NCBI RefSeq assembly: GCF_000208745.1
Contig: NC_030857.1
Coordinates: 19,051,383 to 19,115,382, forward strand
Length of the DNA: 64,000 nucleotides
Reading direction: 5' to 3'
Origin: Theobroma cacao
Taxonomy: Eukaryota > Streptophyta > Magnoliopsida > Malvales > Malvaceae
In this document: piece by piece, positions 23,801 to 35,217 of the stretch
Position numbering within the stretch: position 1 is the first letter of the stretch
Layout: each line of letters starts with the position of its first letter
Translations under genes and position numbers: made by a program
The notes under the pieces: model-generated
Seen by the model: the letters and a program-made list of their open reading frames with translations, nothing else
What the model was told of the DNA's origin: nothing
Databases searched by the model: none

Positions 23801-24987
23801 GTGCTGCCGGAGGAAGTGGTGGTGGAAATTCTAAACATTCTGATTGATCCTCTTAATGATGATAGGGCGTTTTGGGTGCCTACCTCAAATGGGCAATTCA
23901 CTACTAAGTTTGCTTGGGAGATAGTTCGTCAATGTCAGTCGGTGAACCCCGTGTTTGATTTACTTTGGCATAAAAGCATTCCTCTAACTATCTCTTTCTT
24001 GCTTTGGAGGTTATTACAGGACTGGATCCCAGTTGATTGTGGTTGAAAACCAAGGGTTTCCAATTAGCTTCTAAATGTCAACATTGCAATTCAGAGGAGT
24101 CTCTCTTGCATGTCATGTGGGAATGCCCAATTGCCGTACAGGTTTGGATTTATTTCACGAAATTCTTCCAAATCAACATTATTCATCCCCGGACTGTTAA
24201 TCAGATTATGTGGGCATGGCTGTACTCCGGAGATTATACAAAAAGAGGACACATGCGCACGTTAATGCCTTTATTCATTTTTTGGTTCTTATGGGTTGAA
24301 AGGAACAATGCAAAACATAGGAACCTTGGTATATATCCTAACAGAGTGGTGTGGAGAGTAATCAAGCTCATCCACCAACTATTTCATGGGAGACAATTCC
24401 AAAGGTGGCAATGAAGGGGAGATTTTCAGATTGCTCAGACATGGGGTCTAATATTTCAGCAGGCAGTCCCACATCCACCAAGAATATTCTCTTGGCATAA
24501 ACCATCAACAGGTGAGTTTAAGTTGAATGTTGATGGTAGTTCAAAGCACAATTTTCAGAATGCTGCTGGAGGAGAACTTCTTCGCGATCATACTGGTACT
24601 TTGATCTTTGGTTTCTCTGAAAATTTTGGATCGTTTGATTCTTTACAAGCAGAATTGATGGCTCTGCACAGGGGTCTATTGTTGTGTATTGAATATAGTG
24701 TTTCTAGACTTTGGATAGAAATGGATGCGAAAGTAGTGGTACACATGATTAATGAGGGTCATCAAGGATCTTCTAGGACTCGGTACTTGCTTGCTTCTAT
24801 TCGTAGATCCTTAAGTAGTATCTCTTTTTGGATTTTGCACATCCATAGAGAGGGAAACCAGGTAGCAGACCATGTCGCGAATCAGGGGCATACGCACCAA
24901 AATCTAAAGGTATTCTCACAAGCAGAAGATCAGCTCAGAGGTATTCTCAGATTAGATAGAGTTAATTTACCTTATGTTCATTTTTAA
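20888..24987 (+). pseudogene. LINE ORF2: endonuclease - reverse transcriptase - zf-RVT - RNase H, with point lesions
   Basis: Starts at ATG 20888 with ALVWNVRGI. Endonuclease motifs: VRGDFNAIVNSGERLNG and SDHCPLLIF (catalytic Asp-His kept). RT: RPISLCNVLNKIITKILANRL, FVGGRLISDNILLA, LKLDMMKAYERLEWDF, GLRQGDSISPLLF and the catalytic box LAFADDILIF near 22920. The zinc region has CQHCNSEESLLHVMWECP near 24075. RNase H from 24523 has NVDGSS, AELMAL, EMDAKV and NQVADHVAN, so the four acidic residues are retained. Lesions in the main frame: stops at 21977 (TGA), 22091 (TAG), 22550 (TAG), 23555 (TAA), one frameshift near 24030, then a stop at 24412 (TGA). An RNase H at the C-terminus is typical of one group of plant L1 elements. 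Confidence 0.88.
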
Positions 24988-25387
24988 TGAATGTAAAGTA
25001 GTAGTACTCCTAGTTTATTTTTCCTGCTTAGTTACTTTAATAGAATTTTGTAAAATGGACATGTTTCAATTTTATGACGATAGTTAAAAAATATGGTTAT
25101 AAAATGAAACACTCCATCCTAGGTGCTTTTCTTTTTTACATTTTCTGTTTTAAATTTCATTCTAGTTTGTTGTTTCCATGTAATAGTAAGGAAAATCTGT
25201 TTTACTGTAGCATCAAAGATATGCACGTAAAATAGTTTTCCTTACTCTAGGTGTTTCTATGAACTTTACTTATAATCATGTAACTTGGAGGTACGGTTTA
25301 TGCCCCCCTCCTTTGTACTTTTATTTCGTTATTAATAAAATTTAACAGGGTAGTTGGGCCTTGCGTGAATTTTCAGCATAAAAAAAA

Positions 25388-25406
25388 AACCCAATCATTA
25401 ATGAAA
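25388..25406. repeat. 3' target-site duplication of the plus-strand LINE
   Basis: Second copy of the duplication seen at 17598-17616, directly after the A-tract. The leading As could belong to the tail, so the minimum TSD is CCCAATCATTAATGAAA. Confidence 0.92.
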
Positions 25407-25585
25407 TATTTCAATAAAAAAGTGTTTACAAACTAATATTTTAAAACTAAAATTAATGAAAAACATATTATTTAGTAATATATAATATTTTTGAACTAGA
25501 TTATGTCCTAAGCATGCTTGAGGGGAGAACCAAACCCTTCCTTAATTAGACACCTTTAAACTTACTTGTTAGTTTAGGTATGATC

Positions 25586-27479
25586 TGTTAGAAATCAATG
25601 ATTCACAGTACATAAATAAGTGTTTCTAGAAGAAAGAAAAACAGGAAGGAAAAGAAGAACAACTGAAGCCCTCAACTAGAAAGAAGAAATTAAAGCAAAG
25701 AGCTAATACTCACTGTTGTTCAATTTTTTACCTACACAAATATATGTATTGCAAAGATAATATAGTGATGAATAGAATGTCGAACTCACAAAGAATTGAA
25801 TTAATTCTTACTATTAACTACTAAAATTAACACATTCTAATTTTATCTAAATAATTAAAATTAACATTAAAACTAATAAACTAACAACTAAAACTAATTA
25901 AAATATATCAGCAAAATTATTTTATTAACTTCTAGTGATTACTAGATCTAAAATTATGATATCCCTTAATACTTCATCTAAATATTGTCTCTTCTTATCT
26001 TAACTTAATTTAATGGATAAAGTTGTTAACTTACAATCTTAAATTATTTACAAGTCTCTGTCGAGTTTCTCATAAAAATACATCTCTTATTTAATTTACT
26101 ATATGTCTATACAAATTAAATTGAAAAAAGATTCATTAAGTTCGTGCTCTAATTTAGGCTATGTATGGCTTATAAGTGTATGTATACCCTATATGCAAAT
26201 TAAACCATCTAATCAACTAAGTGCATTTGATCATACGTTATTCCATTCAGGGTCTACCTAAATCTTATTCATCAAGGTTTAACTTAGGTTTTCAATTCAA
26301 TCTAATTGGTAGCTAGTCAATTAGAAGCATTAAGAACAGAATAAAATAAACAGCTTAAATCCATCAAATATAAGTAAAATAGAGATAAATAAATCAGACT
26401 ATGAATTGAGTTTAATCATAATCTTAGATTAATAATTTAGTTTCCCATCAAGTCACACATTATCATCAAATAAAATTTAAACATTAAAAACAAAGCCAAA
26501 AAAATAAGAGAATAACAAAAAGATAGAAAAACTCAAGAATTGTATTCTTAACATCCAAATCTCCTTGAATTCTTCAAATTCTTCTTAGCTTCAATAACTT
26601 TATGGCTTGACTCTCAATTGTCAAGCTGGTGTTTGGTTCCCCTTCGAAAGATTATTTTTTATAAGGTTTTGAAGTTAGGACAAGTTGGGTGAAGAAAGAA
26701 GTCAATTTCAGTTAGGATTTCCTCATTAGACTATGTGGGTCGTAGCCTTACCCAATTAATTAACAGAAATCGTAATTGCCCTAGAACTACTGTAGTGCTT
26801 CAAATTTGATAATGTTTTTGACCATTTTTCAAGACAAACCAGGTGAAGTGGTAAACATAAAAATTATAGCTTTTTCTCTTATCTTTCCAATGGTCAAGAA
26901 TCATCTGATTTGAACCTCTATAGAGAGAGTTATGGTCGAAATACCGAAACATGTGCAGTGGATGTCTACACCTTGAAATTGTTCTTCTTTTTCCATTAAA
27001 ATTCTTCTTTCATCAAACACCTACAAAAACACAAATAAATCAATAACAATCTATCTTAACCATATTAACATCGAATTAAGCATAAAATCAACTAAGATTA
27101 GATTAACTCACTTGAATTAACTAATTTAAAATAATTAAATGAAACTTATTAATTTCTATGCATTACTACAAAAATTAAGCTAAATTACTATTAAAATTAA
27201 ATCCAAATAACTCTATATCATAGAGTTATCACTCATCGCGTCAATGAAAGGAAAAGAACTCAATAGTACACGAATTTTGGTACAGTTTTAAAAGTTAGTT
27301 AGGCAATGATTAACTGTTAGTTAGATTTCTAACTTTATCTTTTTTATTAAACCCATATACTTGGACATATAAATACTACTCTTGTATTTTCTTACTTGAT
27401 TCAATAAGAATAAACCCTGATATTCTCTTCCCATCAGCACCGTTTACTCTCTCTTTCTTTCATTTCTGATATTTTTGAC
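25586..27479 (+). repeat. 5' LTR of Copia element A, split by a family-B solo LTR
   Basis: LTR parts are 25586-25713 and 27232-about 27479; together ~375 bases, matching the 371-base 3' LTR. The second part contains ACATATAAATACTACTCTTG, a TATAAA-type motif likely to be the LTR promoter, also present in the 3' LTR (35470-35500). The last bases before the PBS are ATATTTTTGAC, against ATATTTTTTACA in the 3' copy. Confidence 0.88.
25714..27231 (-). mobile_element. Family-B solo LTR, copy 2, inserted in the Copia 5' LTR
   Basis: 1518 bases, TG..CA ends on both strands, flanked by CTCAC (25709-25713) and CTCAT (27232-27236). In the uninterrupted 3' Copia LTR the matching site reads AATACTCACC, so the insertion point is certain. 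The opposite strand matches 1210-2534. The right end contains a perfect 10-base inverted repeat (ATAACTCTAT..ATAGAGTTAT, 27208-27230). No PBS, PPT or coding sequence, so it is best explained as a solo LTR of an unseen Gypsy-like element. Polarity is set from copy 1, whose 'genomic 3' end' GAACAACA is the left end here. Confidence 0.8.
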
Positions 27480-27480
27480 T

Positions 27481-27492
27481 TGGTATTAGAGC
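27481..27492 (+). other. Primer binding site of Copia element A
   Basis: TGGTATTAGAGC follows the 5' LTR and differs by one base from TGGTATCAGAGC, the initiator-Met tRNA complement used by most plant Copia elements. Confidence 0.85.
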
Positions 27493-27796
27493 ATGGAGAC
27501 AACAGTTGAGCAATAGGACTGGTAATGGGTATGGATGCTACTATCAACATTGCTTCCCATGGCTTACCTATTCACCCATTTTTGGTAAAATAAATTTTAC
27601 AGATTTGTCTTACTTTATAGCACCAAGAAAACATTTACCATTGTTCTTCGTTTTCTTGCTTGATCTTTGCATCATTTCTTTGTCACTATTTTTCCTTGTA
27701 TTGCTTGAATCATGTCTGAATTATTTGAATCAACCTAATCAAGAACCTAGGAACCTCAAACATCATCCCAAATCTCACGAGTGGTAGACCCTCAGT

Positions 27797-28640
27797 CTCT
27801 TTACTAACTTAATCACACTAATCATGCAAGTTCAGTTGTCATCAACCCTAAGCTCACCACAAACAACTATATGGCATGGAGCAAGTCCTTTCTCTTAGCC
27901 TTTTCAATTAAAAACAAACTGGGTTTTATTAATGGAACCATTCCAAAGCCCCAGGTCATAGACACTTTATACTCTTCCTAGATGAGGTGTAACAATTTCA
28001 TAATAGCCTGGTTACTAGATTCTATAAGCCCTCCAATAGCATTAACATTATTCTACATGGACATTGTTATAGAGATATGGAACACACTAAAGCAGAGCTT
28101 TGCTCAACCTGATGGCACAAGAGTCTACAACCTGCAATACACCCTTGGTAATGTTAGTCAAGGAACTTGATCAGTTGATACCTACTTCATTGAACTCAAG
28201 GGGATATGGGAAGAATTGAAGAATTACATAATAATTGCCACATTGTGAATGTGGAAAGTGTGACCCAAGCTATTTCAAGAAATACATTGACCAATACCAT
28301 AAAGACATGGTCTTTAGATTCTTTAATGGGTTAAATGATTCATTCTCTGTAGTTAGATCTCAAATCATACTTATGGACCCTGTACCGAGTCTTGATAAAG
28401 TTTACAATCTAGTACTAAGGGAAGAGGCACAAAGAAACATGTTATTTCAAACACAACCCATACTTGAGTCATCAACAATGCTTACTGTAGCACAAACTAA
28501 GAAGAAATTCAAGAACTTAATTTGCAGTCATTGTGGGAAAAAAGGACACAACAAAGAGAAAAGCTTTAGAATCATAACATTCCCAGAAGATTCAAGTTCA
28601 CAAAAGGGAAAAACAGTGTTAGAAAAGGGAAGGTAGCAAT
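27797..28640 (+). pseudogene. Copia A gag, broken
   Basis: From about 27835 the frame reads NPKLTTNNYMAWSKSFLLA, then an in-frame stop near 27980, and IVIEIWNTLKQSFAQ with LGNVSQGT, stop, SVDTYFIELKGIWEEL (UBN2/gag-type motif). After another frame change, CECGKCDPSYFKKY and FRFFNGLNDSFSVVRSQI follow. The zinc knuckle near 28525 reads CSHCGKKGHNKEKS, in which the last Cys of CX2CX4HX4C has become Ser. Family role: capsid protein. Confidence 0.8.
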
Positions 28641-28719
28641 AAACAATGTGGCAGTAACAAATGACTTCTCACTTGAGGAAACTTGCATGGAATAGGAAGA
28701 GGGTTTAAGTGATACAAGC

Positions 28720-29310
28720 ACCATGTCTCAAATGTCTAATCTGCAGCATCAAGCAAACAAGTTAATGGAAATTTTAAGTGAGAATGGCTTGACTGGTAAT
28801 GATGGTAAAGGACTCACCACAAATGTTCAACAACAAAAGCATTCCTTGGCCAATTCAGCCTTTGCAGGTATAATTTCAAGCCATCTCTGTTTTAATACAA
28901 TAAACAATATGCCTCATAAATTCAAAAATGTCAATTCTCTGATTATAAAACAAAATTATTGGATAATGGACTCTGGTGCAATAGATTATATCTCATGCTC
29001 TTTAGAAAACTTTACTTACGCAAGACCAGCTATGAATTGTTTTGTTCAACTGCTAAATAATAGAAGGGTTATAGTCACTCACATAGGCACTGTCAGCGTA
29101 ACCCCATTGTTGACTTTAAAGAATGTGCTTTGTGTACCAAGCTTCAAATTCAACCTTATATCTACTGGTCAACACACCAATACCAAATCGACTTGTGTTC
29201 TTTTCACTGACATGTACTATATTGTCCAAGACATTCCTTCATGGACAGTGATTGGGGTTACTAAGGCCTCCTTTGGACTATCCTTGATGAAAGATAGAAG
29301 AGAACAATAA
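28720..29310 (+). pseudogene. Copia A aspartic protease region
   Basis: The catalytic motif WIMDSGAIDYIS (Asp-Ser-Gly at 28969-28977) matches the Copia protease signature WIxDSGAxxH. The following CVPSFKFNLISTGQ corresponds to the conserved VLxVPxxxxNLxS motif. The frame is open for 195 codons but is separated from gag and integrase by stops. Confidence 0.8.
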
Positions 29311-29313
29311 GAC

Positions 29314-29634
29314 TTGTCTAGCTACTACTTTGATAAAATTGTTAAGTTTCATTTTGTTTCACAATATAGAACCTGCAATGTAGGGCATAAGACCTTTGAT
29401 TTATGGCATTTCAAACTTAGACATGCTTCTTTTAAAAGAATCAATGTAATAAGCCAACAATTTTCAAATATTAAGTGTTCAAATTACTTGTTTTGTGAAT
29501 TTTGTCCTCTAGGAAAACAAAGAAAGGTACATTTTCCAGCTAATGTTAAATGTACTAAAAATGCTTTTGAATTGATTCACATTGATATTTGGGGTCTTTA
29601 TGAGGAACCTACTCTATTAAATCAAAAGTATTTC
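29314..29634 (+). pseudogene. Copia A GAG-pre-integrase and integrase N-part, interrupted by a solo LTR
   Basis: LWHFKLRHASFKRI, CEFCPLGKQRKVHF and FELIHIDIWGLYE correspond to the pre-integrase HHCC zinc domain and the first catalytic Asp (HxDxWG) of Copia integrases. The frame runs directly into the solo LTR at 29635 and resumes at 32591 after the duplicated ATTTC. Confidence 0.85.
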
Positions 29635-32590
29635 TGTCACGACCCGGTACTCCCCTCGAGCCCGTGACAACCGCCGCGGTGTTCCGGTAGACACTTATTG
29701 CCCGAAATGTCAACCCGAAACCCCGCAAGGCTTTACTATCAGTTTCTTTGTTCCCTTGTGAGCAACCATTGTCAAATATCGTGTTCTAAAAGATTTTAAG
29801 CTGTTTTCAACTTTAAACAAATAAAATATTAATTTTTCGTCTCACAGGGGTATTTTGGTCATTTTTCTCAAAAATTTTGAAACTGGCTAAAACGTAATAT
29901 ACAAGTACAAAACACATAATTCATATTCAAAATGAGTTTAAAAGTCTAAAATCTTCATTTAAAACGAAATTATGGTTATTTGAATATAATAAGAGAATAA
30001 AAGAAATATTAAGTAAAATATTCTATTTTCTTATAAAACAATATTTATAGAGTTATACGTGAATAATTTTTATAGCGTAAAAGCTAAATAAATTTATACA
30101 TACTTAAATACAGTAAGCCAAAATATTTAATTTAATTTACAATAACAAGAGTGCCCCCGAATAAACAAAAGTAAAGAGGACTGTGAACCTACGGTTTGGA
30201 AAATGCAGATCCCACTGTAGTCCTCGATGAGATCAGCTATCTACAGTCTATACTGAACCTGAAATGGGTGGAAAGGAGGGTGGTGAGATTATAAAATCCC
30301 AATGAGTAAACAAACATCATCATAAACATCTAGAGTTGAGTACATGGAGACAATAAAGTAAATCATCATAAACTGGGTTATAGCATTAGAACACATTTTG
30401 TTCAAAACACGTAAAGAGGCTTATGAATCTCATAAAAATCTAGGCTTGTGCCATAAATCCATTCTCGGGGACACCTTGGCCGAGGCATCCTACCGAGACC
30501 GCCAAGGCTATTAAAATTCACATTTCACATAAATCATGTTTTTGTTTTGAAAACATAGCCGTTCCTTGGCGTTGGCTGAGTTCCCCCTCACGTGGTGGTT
30601 TAGCGTGAAGTGAACCCTAAACTTTACCCCAGGAGATACCCTACGCGCCTCTCCGTTCGAGGTAAGAATATAATGGGGTTTACCGTGCCCCTCTAAAAGG
30701 CTGGTCCACAGAAACCCCCTACTGCAGTGATTAATTAATATATAATCCACCATATAATAAAACTCAATAACATGATATGGCAATTTTGTAATTCGTAGTT
30801 TTTCAAGGTAACCAAACAATTCGCATTTCAATACAATTGCCAACTAGCCAATCATGCTCGATTTATCATAAGCCAGTTAATTTAAACAATCAAATTGCCA
30901 CAATTAACAGTCTCCGTGTACTCTATTTTTCAAAATCACTATTAATTTCAAAACAATTTATAATTTAATTTCATTGAAACTCATTTATTCATAAAACATG
31001 AAAATTTATCTTTTTAAATTCCTTTTTCCATAGAATTCATGAAAGCATCTAAAAACCACCCTAGATAATTAAAATGACAGTAAGTTTACTCACAATGTCT
31101 AGAATGCAGACTTTCGAAGCACTCTGTCTACTGGTCCTCGGATGCAATTTCCTTGCCTTTATCGGAGGACTCACCACCTTGACACAGTACAAAATCGAGA
31201 GTTTCACCAAGTTGGTACTAAATCAAAATTAAACTAATTTAGACTACCAATGCATGATATGGAATGCAAAAATGCACTGGTAACTATCTAAACCCGGTAT
31301 TGGCCTAATTCGTCTTATCACCCGATTAAATTCCTAACGGGTCCGTTTAAACTCCAATTTAATTCTTTTCAGTTTCTATACCTCAATTGCACCCAAATTA
31401 ACTTAATGTCCCTCAGTGTGGTGCAAATTATCAGTCCCAACAGCAAATTACGAAAATACCCCTAGTGGGTAAAAATTCGTATTTTTGCTCCGAAAATTCC
31501 CATTATTTTTCTAGGCTCATAATTCATCATTCCTTAACCAATTCTCCTAGAATAAAATCAAACTCATCCTCACTCACTACATGGTAAATTCAGCCATTAA
31601 TGGTTGGGGGAGAAAATAAATTCTTTTCTTGTTGTTTTGTTTCTAAATATGCTAAACTAACTAAAAACACTAACATAAATTAAAATCAAATAAATCCAAC
31701 AACTTTCTCTCTCCTAACCCATTTTTTCAGAATTGAATTCATCATGAAAACATGTAATTTAATCATGGAAAATAAAGAGAAATGCTTGGGAATAAGAAAA
31801 CTCAAGCTTAATAGAAAAAACTCACCTTTTTCACTTAATTTCCTTGAAAATTTCACACTTTTCTTTGATTTTCTCTCTCTAGGGTTTTGTTTTTGTTTTC
31901 TCTCTCTTCTTACTGGTTTGGCCAGCCATGGGGTGGAAGATGGGCTTATTTTGTGCCTTTTAAAAAGGAAAATAATAAATTAATAAAGGCATGACACATG
32001 GCATCATGTCATTGGTCCGTTTTTTAAAATTTTAAAATTTAAACATTTTATCTCCACCACATGTTTAGTCACGGGTCAAAGATGAAGACAAAGGAAAGCC
32101 CATGTGCTGGAAAAATATCCTGGTGGTGGAAAATACAATTTTGCCCCTGAGGTGGAAAAATTACATTTTTACCCTATACTCCAAATTATACCGAATTAAA
32201 ATTTTTCACTTCTAAACCTCAAATCATACTCCAATAAGTCAAATGTATTACTCCAATAAGTCAAATGGGGATAAAAAAAATTCTTTTCTAAAATTCCTCA
32301 TTTTGTCCTTAGGTGGCAAATACCATTTTGCCCCTAGTTAGTGAAAATTTCGATTTGACTCCAAATGGATCCTCAAACTCCAAATTACCATTTAAGTCAT
32401 CCATGAACTGTGAACTCTTGAAATTCCTCACCTTAAAATTCCTATTTGATCTGGTTCAAGGCTTAAATCAACTTTGTGTACGTCTATGTACAATATCGAC
32501 TTTTGTAATTTTTCGGGACTCTCCTAGCATGCAATCATGCTATCATCACATGTATGTCATGAATAGTATTTTATAAGGTCGGGCTTTACA
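29635..32590 (-). mobile_element. Tekay-like (family A) solo LTR inside the Copia integrase gene, perfect 5-bp TSD
   Basis: 2956 bases with TG..CA ends, flanked by ATTTC at 29630-29634 and 32591-32595. It begins TGTCACGACCCGG and ends GGGCTTTACA, closely matching the two LTRs of the complete element at 39624-50599 (2942 and 2950 bases) along the whole length. No internal sequence is left, so it arose by LTR-LTR recombination. It carries a 22-base tandem duplication around 32225-32265 that the copy at 1-839 lacks. A minus-strand ORF of 110 codons at 30511-30843 is not recognised. Confidence 0.93.
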
Positions 32591-32595
32591 ATTTC

Positions 32596-33260
32596 TCACA
32601 ATTGTAGATGATTATACCTGTTTTACATGGATTTTTCTCATGAAAAATAAATCAAAGGTTTCAAGCATCATTCCTTTATTCAATGCTTTAATTCAAAAAC
32701 AATTTGAACTCAACATTAAATGTATAAGAATTGACAATGGTCAAGAGTTTAGACTCACAGATTTCTTTGCAAAGACGGGAGTCATCCATCAATTTTCACG
32801 TGCGGAGGACCATCAATAAAATGGAACTGTTGAAAGAAAGCATCAGAACATACTAATGGTAGCAAGAACCTTGTCGTTTCATTCAAAGGTGCCAATGCAT
32901 TGTTGAGGGGATGCAGTCCTAACTGTAGTACATGTCATTAATAGAATATCCACTAGGATTTTCAAGAACAAGTCACCATATGAATTACTTTACAAAAAGC
33001 CACATTCCAATGCTCATTTCAGAGTCTTTAGTAGCCTTTGTTATGTGTCTACTCTAACTAGAAACAGAAAGATTTTGGACCAAAAAGCTGGCAAGTGTAT
33101 ATTCTTAAGGTATCCAAATAATGTTAAAGGGTATAAAGTATATGGTATGCACAAAAGACCTTAATCTCAAGAAATGTTGTTTTTCATGAAGAAATTTTTC
33201 CTTTTCATTCCGCATAGCATAGAATACCATATTAGACATTTTTTCAAACACTTAAAGCTC
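32596..33260 (+). pseudogene. Copia A integrase core, second part
   Basis: Reads VDDYTCFTWIFLMKNKS, then CIRIDNGQEF (second catalytic Asp), stop, NGTVERKHQNILMVARTL (catalytic Glu in the VERKHQ motif), and INRISTRIFKNKSPYELL. This is the catalytic half of a Copia DDE integrase that continues 29314-29634. Stops occur near 32818 and 32908. Confidence 0.85.
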
Positions 33261-33689
33261 ATGATAGTTACTTTCACTTTTTTGACTCATGTCCATCAAA
33301 TTTTCTCCACCAAGACCTACAACCAGTAGAACCATACTTACCTAAACAATTTTCATCAAGTCACCAACCTTCATCATCAAATACAAATAATTTAGACCAA
33401 AATGCCCCTTGCATAGCTAGTGATTCTACAACTAGTAATGCTCATGAACATGAAACACAACCTGTTCATGACACACAAACAGATATTAGAAGAAGTTCCA
33501 GACTTAAACATCTTTTCAAGTACCTAGAGGCATATCATTTAGACTTACCATCCCAAATTAGTGTTGTGACTTCACATCCAATCACCAAATATTTGTCCAC
33601 TCACTAATTATCACCTACACACAAATCATTCACAACCTCTTTGTTAGCTATCTTTGAACCAAACTTTTACCACCAAGCAGTCAAGTATT

Positions 33690-34545
33690 CTCATTAGAAA
33701 GAAGCCATGGCTATTGAATTGAAAGCACTGAAAGATAATGGTACCTAGAGCATTATGCCACTGCCCTCTAACTGTCATGCAGTAGGATATAAATGGGTGT
33801 ACAAGGTGAATTAAATGTTGATGGCACTATGGAAAGACACAAAGCTCGATTGGTTGTAAAAGGCTATAATCAAATTGAAGGTTTTGACTACATAGAAACA
33901 TTCAGTCTTGTAGTAAGTCAAACAACAGTCAGAATATTTTTTACCTTGGCAACAACACATAACTAGCATTTATCTCAAATTGATGTGAATAATGCCTTCT
34001 TAAATGGTGAGTTACCAGAGGAAGTATACATGGAATTACCACAAGGGTATTCTATTAAAAGGGAGTGCGTTGTTGGTTAAAAGATGGTGTGTAAACTACA
34101 TAAGTCACTTTATGGACTTAAGCAAGCCTTAAAAGACTAGAACTTAAAACTTATTGCATCAATTTTGAAGTATGGTTTCAAACAATCAAACTCAGATTAC
34201 TCACTTTTCACCATGCTAGCATGCAATGAAGATTTTATAGCCCTCATAGTATATGTAGATGATATACTGATTGCCAACTCTTCAATCAAGGCAAAATTTG
34301 ATGTCAAGAAATTCCTAAGCTTAGAGTTCAAGCTCAAAGACCTTGACAAAGTCAAGTACTTCCTAGGACTTGAAGTGGCTAGATCACCAGAAGGCATATC
34401 AATATGCCAAATAAAATACACTTTGGATCTTCTAGAAGAACATGGGTTACTTGGAGCTAAACTTGAAAGCACACCCATTGATTATAATCATAAGTTAACC
34501 ATGATCAGTGATGAAGATAAATTAACAGATGCTACAAGTTAGAGG
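33690..34545 (+). pseudogene. Copia A reverse transcriptase
   Basis: Segments: EKHKARLVVKGYNQIEGFDYIETF-like text near 33835-33900, [10 protein letters not shown] near 34025, KSLYGLKQAL near 34105, and the catalytic box YVDDILI (YVDD at 34252-34263). These match the RVT_2 domain of Copia. Stops and frame changes separate the parts; the longest open piece is 34165-34542. Confidence 0.88.
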
Positions 34546-35209
34546 CAACTGATTGGGAAATTATTATACTTAACATTTAGTAGACCTGACATCACTTATG
34601 CAGTGCAGACACTCTCTCAATTCGTGGCCAAACTTGGAATCCAACACCTTGTAGTAGCTCACAAGATCTTAAAATACCTCAAGAAGGAACTAGGTTAGGG
34701 AATTTTAATGAGGTCTAAAAGTAACCTTAAACTGTTTTGATACTCAAACAGTAACTGGGCAGATGTCCCGACACTAGGAAGTCAGTCACAGGGTATTGTA
34801 TCTTCATTGAAGACTCATTAGTGAGTTGGAAATCAAAGAAACAGTCAATGGTGGCTAGAAGTTCTGTTGAGTCAAAATATAGATTAATGGTTGCAGCTTG
34901 TTAGGAAATTATGTGGATAAAGTTGCTGATGGCAGGCCTTAGAATGAATCATTCTGAAGTAGTGAACCTCTATTCAGATAGCCAATCAGCAATACATATC
35001 GATAAAAAACTAGTACTACATGAGAGAACAATACACATAGAGATTGATGTTCATTTCATTTGAGAAAAAGTGCTGATTGGATTGATAAATCCCTTACACA
35101 TCTCAACACAGTTGCTGCTATCTGACATTTTCACCAAAGCACTTCAACCAAGGCAATTCTATAATCTACTAAGCAATATGAGTGTTCATAACATCCACAC
35201 GTCATCTTA
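34546..35209 (+). pseudogene. Copia A RNase H and pol C-terminus
   Basis: Contains [18 protein letters not shown] (across a frame change), [30 protein letters not shown] and DIFTKALQPRQF, which are the ordered RNase H motifs of Copia pol. The end ITHSS-type tail stops just before the polypurine tract AAGGGGGAA at 35209-35217. Confidence 0.85.
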
Positions 35210-35217
35210 AGGGGGAA

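Larger units (their letters stand above)
17617..25388 (+). mobile_element. Apparently full-length L1-type LINE with RNase H, flanked by ~18-bp TSD
   Basis: The 7.77-kb element begins after the 17598-17616 duplication and ends in a short A tract (25380-25389) followed by the second copy of the duplication. Order: ORF1 (DUF4283-like domain, zinc knuckle, long polar tail; 17692-about 20880), endonuclease, reverse transcriptase, zf-RVT-type zinc region and a C-terminal RNase H (20888-24987), then a 3' UTR of ~400 bases. The intact TSD suggests a 5'-complete insertion. Both ORFs contain nonsense codons and frameshifts, so it is inactive. ORF2 is far better preserved than that of the minus-strand LINE at 2535-7330, so this insertion is younger. 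Confidence 0.92.

Noticed and set aside
30511..30843. 110-codon minus-strand ORF in the solo LTR
   Set aside because: A shortened version occurs in the other LTR (40594-40821), so it is LTR sequence without a conserved full frame.
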